Positions 15,110 to 23,181 of a DNA stretch of 64,000 nucleotides are shown here, in pieces. Position numbers and translations under genes: made by a program. Source of the DNA: Candidatus Desulfovibrio intestinavium (lineage in GTDB: Bacteria; Desulfobacterota; Desulfovibrionia; Desulfovibrionales; Desulfovibrionaceae); contig DWZD01000011.1 of the NCBI GenBank assembly GCA_019118345.1, positions 1-64,000 on the forward strand, given 5' to 3'. The notes below the pieces were generated by a model. It made no database searches. It was not told the DNA's origin and saw nothing but the letters and a program-made list of their open reading frames with translations. The first letter of the stretch is position 1; the number at the start of each line of letters is the position of its first letter.

Positions 15110-15128
15110 GGGGGCAACTTTGGGGGCA
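15110..15128 (+). repeat. Right integrase arm-type site
   Basis: A 19-base exact copy of 4806-4824, made of two GGGGGCA cores joined by ACTTT. It lies about 65 bases inside attR. A further CCCCCAAAGGGGGCA occurs just to the left. Confidence 0.6.
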
Positions 15129-15190
15129 TGTGTTTTTCATGACGATGAAAAAATAATTAAGATTCACAATGTTATGTAATTACTTTGGAT

Positions 15191-15203
15191 TCCTCCTCCG
15201 CCA
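15191..15203 (+). other. attR core
   Basis: TCCTCCTCCGCCA matches the tRNA-Ser 3' end (4680-4692) at 12 of 13 positions. A terminator hairpin of the kind that follows tRNA genes lies 36 bases downstream, as expected if this was the original tRNA flank. Confidence 0.65.
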
Positions 15204-15238
15204 TATTTCGTTGCGGCAGTCCTTGCCTGACCTTGTGC

Positions 15239-15259
15239 AGGCAGCGGGGCTGCCTTTTT
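15239..15259 (+). terminator. Intrinsic terminator beyond attR, probably the original tRNA-Ser terminator
   Basis: The stem AGGCAGC (15239-15245) / GCTGCCT (15249-15255) is followed by T residues. No gene precedes it on the chromosome side, so it is best explained as the native terminator of tRNA-Ser displaced by the insertion. Confidence 0.7.
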
Positions 15260-15313
15260 CGTATGCCGAACCGGCCTGCCGCACGCTGCGCGGGTAAAGG
15301 AGGGCTGAACCGC

Positions 15314-16420
15314 ATGGAGAGCCTTACCCGGTACCCTGACGGATTTCCCCTGTTCGTGCCGGAACGCCTGCGCTGGTTCTTCGGGAACAGCAATCCGGTG
15401 GGGCAGGTCGGCTTTACCTGCATGCTGTATTTTCGGGGCGGGCATCTGCCCGAGGTGCAGGCCCGCGTCTGCGAGTGCGTCCGGGAATATCTGGCCCTCA
15501 TCGGGGAGAGGGCGCGCATCTGGCATATGCCCGCAAGCCGCCGCATGGTCACGACAAAACGCTGCGGCCCGCCCGTCATTGATGTGGAGCAGTTTGACGT
15601 GCCGCGGAAAAAGTGGAGCGTTGCCGCCCACTGCCTTGTCACGTCCAACAGGATGCTCAAGGAGGCGTCCAGCATCCCCCCGGACTGCAAACTGGCTGTC
15701 ATGTGCAAGCTGCGGGAAGTGGGGGCCTGGTATTCTGGTGAGCGGGCACGGCCGGACATGCCGTCCCATATTCCCCTTGAGCGGCAGAACAGTTCCTTTT
15801 TTGCCAGCTTTCCGCCCTCCGTCTTTCCCGGCCATGCGCCGCATCTCGCCTTTGCGGCGCTGGTGCGCACCTGGTGCGACCGGCTTGCCCCGGTAAACGG
15901 CGCCGCCGGCTGGGGGGTGACGCATGTGGCCGATCCGTATGGCTTCCTGGACAACAAGGACGGCATTGCCCCCTGGCTGCTGCGGTATCCCGGCCTCGGC
16001 CTGCCGGAAAACCTGTTGGGTGAAGATTTGTTCACCGAGCGCATTGCCGCCGTCAACTGGCTGACCATGATCAATGCGGAACTGGCAGAGCGCGTGGGCG
16101 GGCCGGAACGGCTCAAGGCCCTCGGCGAGGCGTTCCCGCTGACGGCATATCCCGGCGGCTACATGATTCAGGCCGGGCCGACACCCGAACTCGGCGACAG
16201 GGAGGCGGGCGACATTCCCCGCCATTACGGCGTGGTGCACGAGCTGCTGCGTCCCCTCCATCTGCCGCTGGATTGCATGGATCTGGTGCGTCATGTGCTG
16301 CCGGAGGATGCCGGGCCAGATTATGTCGAAAAGTGCCTGCCCTCCCCCGCCGAAAATTCGCAGCGGGTGCGAGATTTCCATGAGCAATGGCTGCGCCGCT
16401 TTGACCCGCCCGCGCCCTGA
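15314..16420 (+). CDS. DUF3396 (type VI immunity-like) protein
   Basis: 368 residues. The second half matches the DUF3396 / type VI immunity family: GWGVTHVADPYGF, LRYPGLGLPE, AAVNWLTMINAELAERVGG, YPGGYMIQAGPTPELGDRE, and a final VHELLRPLHLPL. Such proteins usually protect against a cognate type VI effector. No T6SS, VgrG, PAAR or effector gene is in the window, so this is an orphan. The start at 15314 follows AAAGGAGG. It lies immediately outside attR, so it is probably chromosomal but could be a leftover of an earlier insertion. Confidence 0.75.
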   Translation: MESLTRYPDGFPLFVPERLRWFFGNSNPVGQVGFTCMLYFRGGHLPEVQARVCECVREYLALIGERARIWHMPASRRMVTTKRCGPPVIDVEQFDVPRKKWSVAAHCLVTSNRMLKEASSIPPDCKLAVMCKLREVGAWYSGERARPDMPSHIPLERQNSSFFASFPPSVFPGHAPHLAFAALVRTWCDRLAPVNGAAGWGVTHVADPYGFLDNKDGIAPWLLRYPGLGLPENLLGEDLFTERIAAVNWLTMINAELAERVGGPERLKALGEAFPLTAYPGGYMIQAGPTPELGDREAGDIPRHYGVVHELLRPLHLPLDCMDLVRHVLPEDAGPDYVEKCLPSPAENSQRVRDFHEQWLRRFDPPAP

Positions 16421-16446
16421 GGGCTTCGGCGTCGCGGGCAGAAAAA

Positions 16447-16473
16447 AACAGGCGGGAACATTTCCCGCCTGTT
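16447..16473 (-). terminator. Bidirectional terminator, asnB-like side
   Basis: The stem AACAGGCGGGAA / TTCCCGCCTGTT has a 3-base loop. On the minus strand it is followed by a T-run, which fits termination of the asparagine synthetase-like gene; it also follows the convergent plus-strand gene. Confidence 0.85.
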
Positions 16474-16524
16474 GCCGTTTCATGTGGTGTGGCCGGCATG
16501 TGCCGCCGGACAGTCGCGCGGCGC

Positions 16525-18408
16525 TCACTCGCCGCCGAGGCAGTGCTTGGCCCAGAGTTCGAGCATGAGCAAGGCCCAGAGCTGGTTGGCATTGTCCGCC
16601 GTGCCGTCCATGTGCTGGGCCACGAGCCGCCGGGCTTCGGACTGGTTGATCCATTCGCGGATGCGGCATTCCGTGCTCATGAGCGAATCGAAAACCAGGG
16701 TGCGCAGCGGGCCGCGCAGCCACCCGGCCAGCGGGATGCTGTTGGCCTGCCGCCGCCGGAACACAAGATCGTGCGGCAGATAGCGCTGCCCGACCATCTT
16801 GACCAGCCACTTGGTTTCGTAGCCCATGCCCGAACTGCCGGGGCGGCGATCCGGCATGCGCCGCACCCGCATGCCCACCGGCAGGCTCATGGCAAAGTCC
16901 GCCATGTCGTTGTCCAGCAGGGGCATGCGGATTTCCAGGGCATGGGCCGCCGTGGCCATGTCGATGCGGGGCAGCACCCGTCCGGCGAGGAGGTGATCCA
17001 GCTCGAAGAACTGCATCTTGTCCAGCCAGGTGGCGCGCGGGCTGCGGGCAAAGGCGCGCAGCATGAACATGATGGTCAGCTGCGGATCGGCCGCGCTGCG
17101 CAAGTCGGTAGAGCAGAGATTTTCCTTCTGGTGCCCGTAGAACAGGGCGACGCGGCTGTAATAAAAGCTCGCGCAGGGATCCATCTCAGCCAGCAGGGTT
17201 TTGCCGCCATAGGCGTGGGGCAGGGTTTTGGTCAGCTCGGTATGCACCTTGCGCACTTCGGGCGGCAGCACCGGGGTGTCATGCAAAAAGGGAATGAGAA
17301 AACGCCCGTAGCCCCCGAACATGCTGTCCGTACCGCTGGTGGTGATGGCGGCGGCCACATGCTGCGCGGCCAGCCGGGCCAGACGCCAGGAGGTCAGCAG
17401 GGTCGGGTCGGCAAAGGGTTCCCCCATGCGGGCCACGATCTGCGGCAGTTCCTCCATCAGCTCCACATCCAGCACGCCGCTGATATGCCGGGTGCCGCAC
17501 AGTTCGGCAGCCTGCGCCGCATGACCGTTGAGCTGATGATCGGAATCGGCATAGTCCAGCGAGAAGGTCAGAAGCGGATTGGCCAGCGGGGCGGCCTTGC
17601 GCGCGAAGAGCGAGGAATCCAGTCCCCCGGAAAGGAAAAGGCCCGTATTGTCCGTCACGTAGCGCCGGGCAACCGTGTTCATGAGGCCGTCCAGTTCCTC
17701 CAGGGCTTCTTCGTCGCTGCCCGTGAATTTCCGTTCGCCGTCAACGGCCCAGTAACGCAGGAAGAAGGCCGCCCGCCCGGGTTGCCATTCCAGCCAGCTG
17801 GCCGGTTCCAGCTTGTGCACCCCTTCAAAGGCCGTCAGCGGTGCGGGCGGCATCATGAAGGTGAAATAGTGAAAGAGCGCGTTGAAATTGGGGCGGCGTT
17901 CCAGCGAGGGGTGCCGCAGCAGGGACATGATTTCCGACGAGAAAAGGAGCATTTTGCCGGAAGAGGCATAGTAGAGCGGTTTCTGGCCGAAGCGATCTCG
18001 CGCCAGATAGAGCTTGCGATCTCGCAGATCCCAGACGGCCAGGGCAAAGGCCCCGTTGAGCCGGGCAAGGCATTGCGGCCCCTGCGAGAGAAAAAGGCAG
18101 GCGACAATTTCTTCATCCTGCCCGCTGCGGAAGACAAAACCGTCTTTTTCCATATCTTCCCGCAGCTGTGCCGCATTGTACAATCGACCGTCCAGCGCCA
18201 CGAGATAACGCCCGCAAGGGCTGACAAGGGGGCGCTCGCCGCCCGGGACATCGCTGCCGCCGCAGCCCATGATGGCCTGCTCGCCATGACTTGCCTGCTG
18301 CGGAGGGTTTTTGCCGCGGTGGCCCAGGGCGTCCAGCATGGCCGCAAAGGCGCCGCGATCGTCTTCCGTCATTTTTTCCGAGGTCAGGGCACCACAGATT
18401 CCGCTCAT
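16525..18408 (-). CDS. Asparagine synthetase-like amidotransferase with altered glutaminase site
   Basis: 627 residues, the AsnB size. The N-terminal class II glutaminase domain is followed by an ATP-pyrophosphatase synthetase domain with FLSGGLDSSLFA (about residue 259) intact. The start is MSGICGAL, because AAGGA has good spacing only to this Met. Aligned with the usual MCGICG, the nucleophile Cys2 is Ser. Other site residues also differ: HRGKN where HRGPD is usual, and LDGRLYN where NGEIYN is usual. The protein probably cannot use glutamine in the normal way and may take ammonia or work with another glutaminase. The substrate could be Asp or a sugar or peptide acid. No clear operon partner. 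Confidence 0.85.
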   Translation of the reverse strand: MSGICGALTSEKMTEDDRGAFAAMLDALGHRGKNPPQQASHGEQAIMGCGGSDVPGGERPLVSPCGRYLVALDGRLYNAAQLREDMEKDGFVFRSGQDEEIVACLFLSQGPQCLARLNGAFALAVWDLRDRKLYLARDRFGQKPLYYASSGKMLLFSSEIMSLLRHPSLERRPNFNALFHYFTFMMPPAPLTAFEGVHKLEPASWLEWQPGRAAFFLRYWAVDGERKFTGSDEEALEELDGLMNTVARRYVTDNTGLFLSGGLDSSLFARKAAPLANPLLTFSLDYADSDHQLNGHAAQAAELCGTRHISGVLDVELMEELPQIVARMGEPFADPTLLTSWRLARLAAQHVAAAITTSGTDSMFGGYGRFLIPFLHDTPVLPPEVRKVHTELTKTLPHAYGGKTLLAEMDPCASFYYSRVALFYGHQKENLCSTDLRSAADPQLTIMFMLRAFARSPRATWLDKMQFFELDHLLAGRVLPRIDMATAAHALEIRMPLLDNDMADFAMSLPVGMRVRRMPDRRPGSSGMGYETKWLVKMVGQRYLPHDLVFRRRQANSIPLAGWLRGPLRTLVFDSLMSTECRIREWINQSEARRLVAQHMDGTADNANQLWALLMLELWAKHCLGGE

Positions 18409-18555
18409 ATGCATTTCCTTGAGGCACGGATCAGCCCCTGCCCCTCCCCGTGAAGGGCAGGGAGCGCGATCTTTTGTCCAGTTTGCCGCACTTGGGCCGA
18501 AGAGGCAATAGGTTCAAGGCCTTGCTTCCCACCTTTCCCCGAACCGGCGCGGGCA

Positions 18556-18960
18556 TCAGTTGAAGTTGATGGCGATGCTGAGATTGGGGGCCTCGTACTG
18601 GCTGAAGAGCGCCATGCGCCCCCCTGCCGTCGGCTGCGCATTGTTGACCAGCGAGAAGGGCTGATCGCAGACCCAGCGTTCAATGGTGTCGCCCAGGGTA
18701 TAGACCTTGCCGTCGCGGATGCGCACGGCGTGGACATAGAAAACCGTATTCCGGCTGTCCACGCTCAGGTTCAGGGTTTTGCCGGGCTGGATGCTGAACC
18801 AGCCGTCGGTTGACCACTGTCCGTTGGGGCGCAGATAGTGGACGGCCAGGGTGACCACGGAACGGGAATGGTTGTTGGCCTCGATGACCAGCGCCTGTGC
18901 CGGGCTTGCGGCGCAGAGCAGGCCGCACAGCAGAAGCAGGGGCAGAAGGAGCAAACGCAT
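18556..18960 (-). CDS. Secreted DUF1036-like protein
   Basis: 134 residues. It begins with a clear Sec signal peptide (MRLLLLPLLLLCGLLCAASPAQA). The mature part resembles DUF1036: IEANNHSRSVVTLAVHYL, WSTDGWFSIQPGKTLNL, then TVFYVHAVRI. Proteins of this family are periplasmic or secreted with unknown role. The ribosome-binding site GGGAGA lies upstream. It is a single minus-strand gene downstream of the S1 gene, separated by a terminator. Confidence 0.7.
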   Translation of the reverse strand: MRLLLLPLLLLCGLLCAASPAQALVIEANNHSRSVVTLAVHYLRPNGQWSTDGWFSIQPGKTLNLSVDSRNTVFYVHAVRIRDGKVYTLGDTIERWVCDQPFSLVNNAQPTAGGRMALFSQYEAPNLSIAINFN

Positions 18961-19073
18961 GCGATATCTCCCGCGTTGACGTCCGGAACGGAAAAGCGTC
19001 TCTTTCCAGCATGCCAGAGGTATTTCGCGATGTCGAGCGCAAGGCGCGCCGCCCGGCAGTCCGCCGCAGGCAG

Positions 19074-19100
19074 AAAAAAAGGGGAGGCCGAAGCCTCCCC
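19074..19100 (-). terminator. Intrinsic terminator of rpsA
   Basis: On the minus strand GGGGAGGC-TTCG-GCCTCCCC is followed by seven T residues, 24 bases after the rpsA stop. Confidence 0.92.
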
Positions 19101-19123
19101 CGAATGTCCGCATGACGCGGGAA

Positions 19124-20833
19124 TCAGTTTTCGCTGTTTTCCTGCGCGGCCTTGAGCAGATCGCCCAGGCTCTGACCGGCTTCCTGCGGGCCGGCGTGGA
19201 ATTCCTTGGGCTTGCGGCGTTCTTCCTCGTCGCGGATCTGCTTGATGGACAGGCCGAGACGGCGTTCTTCGGCGCTGACGTGGATGACCTTGGCTTCGAT
19301 TTCCTGGCCTTCCTTGTACATTTCGGCCGGGGTCTTGACCTTCTTGCCCGAGAGTTCGGAGACATGCACAAGGCCTTCGATGCCTTCTTCCACTTCCACG
19401 AACAGGCCGAAGTCCGTGATGTTGGTGATCACGCCCTTGACGGTGCAGCCCACGGGGTAGGTGCTGGGCACATGGCCCCACGGATCGTCCACCAGCTGCT
19501 TGATGCCGAGGGTGAACTTCTCGTTTTCCTGATCCACGGTGAGCACCTTGGCCTGCACGGTATCGCCGACCTTGTAGATCTCGCTGGGGTGGCGCACCTT
19601 CTTGGTCCAGCTGATGTCGGACACATGGATGAGGCCGTCGATGCCGTCCTCGATGCCGATGAACATGCCAAATTCGGTGATGTTCTTGATGACGCCTTCA
19701 AGGATGGTGCCTTCGGGGTACTTTTCGGCCACCAGTTCCCAGGGATTGGGCCGCACCTGCTTCATGCCGAGGCTGATGCGCTTCTTTTCGCCGTCCACGC
19801 CGAGGATGACCACTTCCACTTCATCGCCGGTATGCACCATCTGGGAGGGGTGACGCAGCTTGCGGGTCCAGGACATTTCGGAAATGTGCACCAGACCTTC
19901 CACGCCGGGTTCCAGTTCCACGAACGCGCCGTAATCCACCAGATTGGTCACCTTGCCGGTGCACTTGGCGCCTTCGGGGAAGCGGGCGGAGATGTCCTGC
20001 CACGGATCGGGCACCAGCTGCTTGAGGCCGAGGGAGACCTTGTTGTTCTCGCGGTCGAAGGAGAGCACCTTGAGGGTCAGATCCTGGCCCATGGTGATCA
20101 TTTCCTTGGGATGCCGGATGCGCTTCCAGCTCATGTCCGTGATGTGCAGCAGGCCGTCGAGGCCGCCCAGATCCACGAACACGCCGTACTCGGTGATGTT
20201 CTTGGCCTTGCCCTGCACGATCTGGCCTTCTTCCAGCGTGCGGAGCAGATCCTGCCGCTTGGAATCGCGTTCCTCCTCCAGCAGGACGCGGCGCGAGACA
20301 ATCACGTTGCTGCGGCGCCGGTTGATCTTGAGCACGCGGAACTCGAATTCCTGATTGACCAGGGCGTCCATGTCCGGCACGGGGCGCAGATCCACATGGG
20401 AGCCGGGCAGGAAGGCTTCCACACCGCCGATGTCCACGGTGTAGCCGCCCTTGATGCGGCGCACGATGTGCCCCTTGATGACCTGGTTGTTCTCCTGCAC
20501 GTCCTCAAGCTTGTCGAAGACCTGCATGCGCTTGGCCTTTTCAAAGGAGAGCGTGATGGTGCCTTCGCCCTCGTTCTTGCGAACGACGTAGACATCCACG
20601 GTATCGCCCACCTTGACGGTCATGTTGCCGGCGGAATCGCGGAATTCGCTCGCCGGGATCTGACCTTCGGACTTGAAGTTCACGTCCACCAGCACATTGT
20701 CGTCGTCAACGCGGACGATTTCGCCCTTGACGATGGAGCCTTCTTCGATCTCGCCGAAGTCGGTGTTGAAGTAGTCTTCCAGGGCGCTTTCAAAGCTCAT
20801 TTCGTTTTCGTGCCCGGTTTCCTTGTCAGCCAT
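19124..20833 (-). CDS. rpsA: 30S ribosomal protein S1
   Basis: 569 residues with six S1 (OB-fold) RNA-binding repeats. The last four are the most regular, each with a G-V-F/A-V block ([85 protein letters not shown]). S1 recruits mRNA to the ribosome. The start at 20833 (MADKETGHENEM) follows TGGAGG; in-frame upstream sequence is not conserved-looking. It is a single gene ending at a strong terminator. Confidence 0.96.
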   Translation of the reverse strand: MADKETGHENEMSFESALEDYFNTDFGEIEEGSIVKGEIVRVDDDNVLVDVNFKSEGQIPASEFRDSAGNMTVKVGDTVDVYVVRKNEGEGTITLSFEKAKRMQVFDKLEDVQENNQVIKGHIVRRIKGGYTVDIGGVEAFLPGSHVDLRPVPDMDALVNQEFEFRVLKINRRRSNVIVSRRVLLEEERDSKRQDLLRTLEEGQIVQGKAKNITEYGVFVDLGGLDGLLHITDMSWKRIRHPKEMITMGQDLTLKVLSFDRENNKVSLGLKQLVPDPWQDISARFPEGAKCTGKVTNLVDYGAFVELEPGVEGLVHISEMSWTRKLRHPSQMVHTGDEVEVVILGVDGEKKRISLGMKQVRPNPWELVAEKYPEGTILEGVIKNITEFGMFIGIEDGIDGLIHVSDISWTKKVRHPSEIYKVGDTVQAKVLTVDQENEKFTLGIKQLVDDPWGHVPSTYPVGCTVKGVITNITDFGLFVEVEEGIEGLVHVSELSGKKVKTPAEMYKEGQEIEAKVIHVSAEERRLGLSIKQIRDEEERRKPKEFHAGPQEAGQSLGDLLKAAQENSEN

Positions 20834-20991
20834 CTGCCATGCCTCCAAACAAATATTTCCCCCACGTTTTTGAGGGTGATCGACCATAGCAGACAGCGTA
20901 CGGAAAGACAAGGCCTATTTGCCGCCCGCCCCCGCGCCTCTCCGCCGCGTCCGGCGGGGACGGCGGGCCTGTCCCGTCTGCCGGGCGCGGC

Positions 20992-22071
20992 CTACTTGCG
21001 CTTGTCGCGCTGCTGGGCGCGCAGATGGGCCTTGGCGTCGGGGTCGCCGTTCCTGGCGGCCAGTTCGTACCAGCGCTGGGCCTCGCTGAGATTGGCCGGA
21101 ACGCCGGTGCCCTGATCGTACATGAGGCCCAGGCTGTACATGGCCGCCGCCTCGCCGTTGTCCGCCGCCTTGCGGTACCATTCCACGGCCTTGGCGTAAT
21201 CCTGCGTCACGCCGCGCCCCTGCTCGTACATGAAGCCCAGATTGTACTGCGCCTCGGCATAGCCGGCCTCGGCGGCGCGGGCGTACCATTCCACGGCCCG
21301 GGCATTGTCCTGCGCAAAGCCGCGCCCCTCGGCATACATGAAGGCCAGATTGTTCATGGCCCTGACGTGATCCTGCTGGGCGGCGCGCTCGAACCAGTGG
21401 GCGGCCTTGGTGTCGCTCTGGTTGGCGCCCTTGGCGTGCAGGTAGGTCCAGCCCAGCGTATACTGGGCCTCGGCCAGCCCCTGATTGGCGGCCCGGCCGT
21501 ACCAGTCGATGGCCTCATCTTCCCGCTTGGGCAGGCCGCGTCCGTGGGCATAGAGGTAGCCCAGCGCGAACTGGGCTTCGGCCAGGCCCTGTTCGGCGGC
21601 CTTGCGGTACCAGCGCGCGGCCTCCTTGAAGTTGCGCTTGACGCCGTTGCCCGTGCACAGGGCCGTGGCATAGGCATTCTGGGCGCGCATTTCCCCCTTG
21701 TCCGCCGCCTTTTTGAGCAGGATGGCGCCCTGCCGGGCATTGCGCTTGACGCCCTTGCCCTGCAGGGTCAGTTCCCCGAGCACATAGAGAGCTTCGGGAT
21801 GATCGGCCTCGGCCAGGGGGGAGACCAGCTCCACGGCCTTGCGGTATTCCCCGGCATCCAGCGCCTTTTGCGCCGCCTGCAGGCTCTTGTCCTCTTCCGG
21901 CGTCAGGCTTCTGGTTTGGGCCGGGGGCTGTGCGTTCCCGGCCGGTTTTTCGGCGGTTGCGGGTTTTTGGGCGTCGGCGGCCTGCGCGGGCGGCATGAAC
22001 GCCGTGGACAGCAGCAGCCCAAGGCAGAGCGGCAGCGCCGGGCGCAGGAAAGAAAAAAGGATCTGCTTCAT
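20992..22071 (-). CDS. Secreted Sel1-repeat (TPR-like) protein
   Basis: 359 residues. A signal peptide (cleavage near PPAQAADA, about residue 31) is followed by a Pro/Ala-rich stretch, then about seven 36-residue Sel1 repeats from about residue 85, of the type A-x-WY-x-KAAEQG-x-AEAQFALGYLY-x-GRG. Sel1 proteins are periplasmic or exported scaffolds for protein interactions. The partner is unknown. The upstream ribosome-binding site is weak. Confidence 0.9.
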   Translation of the reverse strand: MKQILFSFLRPALPLCLGLLLSTAFMPPAQAADAQKPATAEKPAGNAQPPAQTRSLTPEEDKSLQAAQKALDAGEYRKAVELVSPLAEADHPEALYVLGELTLQGKGVKRNARQGAILLKKAADKGEMRAQNAYATALCTGNGVKRNFKEAARWYRKAAEQGLAEAQFALGYLYAHGRGLPKREDEAIDWYGRAANQGLAEAQYTLGWTYLHAKGANQSDTKAAHWFERAAQQDHVRAMNNLAFMYAEGRGFAQDNARAVEWYARAAEAGYAEAQYNLGFMYEQGRGVTQDYAKAVEWYRKAADNGEAAAMYSLGLMYDQGTGVPANLSEAQRWYELAARNGDPDAKAHLRAQQRDKRK

Positions 22072-22258
22072 GATGAGGAATGCTCCGGCCGCGCCGGTGG
22101 GACAGGGTAAGCGGCGGCCCGCGCGGCAGGGCCGTCGCCGGACAGCCTAGCCGCTTCGGCGGCAAAAGGGAAGATCCCGCGCTCGTTGCCGCGCATTGAC
22201 GCCGGGGCCGGCCTTGCGGCAAGCTACGCAGGCCGCCGTGGGCGGAAAGGGGGCGCAT

Positions 22259-23158
22259 ATGCGCGAGACAGCGGCCGGTTACGGCATGGCCCTGCTGGCG
22301 ACCGTCATCTGGTCGGGAAATTTCGTGGTGGCGCGTGCCGTGGCGGACATGATTCCGCCCTGGCAATGCAATTTCTGGCGCTGGCTGGCCGCCTTTCTGG
22401 TCTGCCTGCCCTTCGCCTGGCGGGATCTGCGCCGGGACATGCCGCTGTTGCGCCGTCACTGGCGGTATGTGTCGTTCATGGCCCTGCTGGGCGTCTCGCT
22501 CATGAACACCTTTTTCTACAAGGCCGGGCAGAGCACGCCCAGCCTGAACATGGCCCTCATCGCGCCCACCGCGCCGGTGATCATCCTGCTGCTGTCGCGC
22601 CTTGTCTACGGCGAACCCATCACCCCGCGCCGGCTGGCGGGCATGAGCGTGGTCATGCTGGGCATCGTGGTGCTTGTCAGCCGCGGCGACTGGCAGCGCC
22701 TGGCCGCCCTGCGCCTTGCCGGCGGCGATCTGTGGTCGCTGGGCGGCGCGCTGTGCTTCGGCCTGTATTCCCTGTTCATGCGTTCCCGCCCCGCCGGTCT
22801 GTCCACCCTCGGTTTCAGCGCGGCCACTTTCGGGCTGGGCAGCCTGTTCTGCCTGCCCGCCGTGCTGGCCGAAATGCACGCCCTGCCGCCCGTGATCTGG
22901 CAGCGGGAGGTGATCGTCGGCGTCCTGTATGCGGGCGTGGGCTGCTCCTTCGTGTCCTTCAGCCTCTGGACGCGGGCCATCGGCTGCATCGGGCCGGTGC
23001 GGGCGGGCATTGTCTATTATTCGCTGCCGGTGTATGCCGCACTGGCGGCCTGGCTCATACTGGGCGAGCGCGTCAATGCGGCGCAGATTGTGGGCGGCCT
23101 GCTCATTGTGGGCGGCATCGTGACCGCCACTCTGCCGGCGCGCAGGCCCGCCGCCTGA
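22259..23158 (+). CDS. DMT-family (EamA) inner-membrane transporter
   Basis: 299 residues with ten predicted membrane segments in two EamA halves. The first begins GYGMALLATVIWSGNFVVAR and contains NTFFYKAGQSTPSLNMALIAPTAP. The second begins LWSLGGALCFGLYSLFMR and ends with YYSLPVYAALAAWLILGE. Family members export amino acids, purines or other metabolites; the substrate here is unknown. The start at 22259 follows AAAGGGGG. rdgB starts 24 bases downstream, so the two are probably co-transcribed. Confidence 0.9.
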   Translation: MRETAAGYGMALLATVIWSGNFVVARAVADMIPPWQCNFWRWLAAFLVCLPFAWRDLRRDMPLLRRHWRYVSFMALLGVSLMNTFFYKAGQSTPSLNMALIAPTAPVIILLLSRLVYGEPITPRRLAGMSVVMLGIVVLVSRGDWQRLAALRLAGGDLWSLGGALCFGLYSLFMRSRPAGLSTLGFSAATFGLGSLFCLPAVLAEMHALPPVIWQREVIVGVLYAGVGCSFVSFSLWTRAIGCIGPVRAGIVYYSLPVYAALAAWLILGERVNAAQIVGGLLIVGGIVTATLPARRPAA

Positions 23159-23181
23159 ACGGAAAAATGGGGAGAATTGCC

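Larger units (their letters stand above)
14625..15190. other. Right end of the element, non-coding
   Basis: No supported gene. It contains the right 110-bp repeat arm, a flanking imperfect direct repeat (CTCAAAATGG then TTGGATCAGGGT, at about 14796-14837 and again at 14950-14993), the right integrase arm site and AT-rich sequence before attR. Confidence 0.6.
4693..15203. mobile_element. Integrative element (satellite-like) in tRNA-Ser(UGA)
   Basis: A roughly 10.5-kb element bounded by the tRNA-Ser 3' end and a 13-base near-duplicate of it. Integrase arm-type repeats (GGGGGCAACTTT-GGGGGCA) lie at both ends. Gene content is integrase, a DUF4160/DUF2442-HTH pair, ERCC4 nuclease, Toprim-DUF927 primase-helicase, small unknown proteins, an AlpA-like regulator, a coiled-coil protein and a HigB/HigA-like pair. 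A 110-bp perfect inverted repeat lies near each end. There are no structural, terminase, relaxase or type IV secretion genes. This fits a P4-like satellite or an integrative plasmid that depends on a helper to move. Confidence 0.88.

Noticed and set aside
14555..15142. Plus-strand open frame of 195 codons at the right end of the element
   Set aside because: It runs through the higBA promoter, the inverted repeat and the att region, with no ribosome-binding site; the left copy of the repeat is in a different context.
4693..15203. Complete prophage
   Set aside because: No capsid, portal, tail, terminase, holin or lysin genes.
19112..21115. Very long open frame on the plus strand opposite rpsA
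   Set aside because: It is antisense to a clear S1 gene. High GC content makes long antisense frames common, and its composition (His, Gly, Leu rich) matches the shadow of S1 codons.
22600..22879. Minus-strand open frame extending across the Sel1 and EamA genes
   Set aside because: It spans a gene boundary and a divergent promoter region and has no protein-like features.
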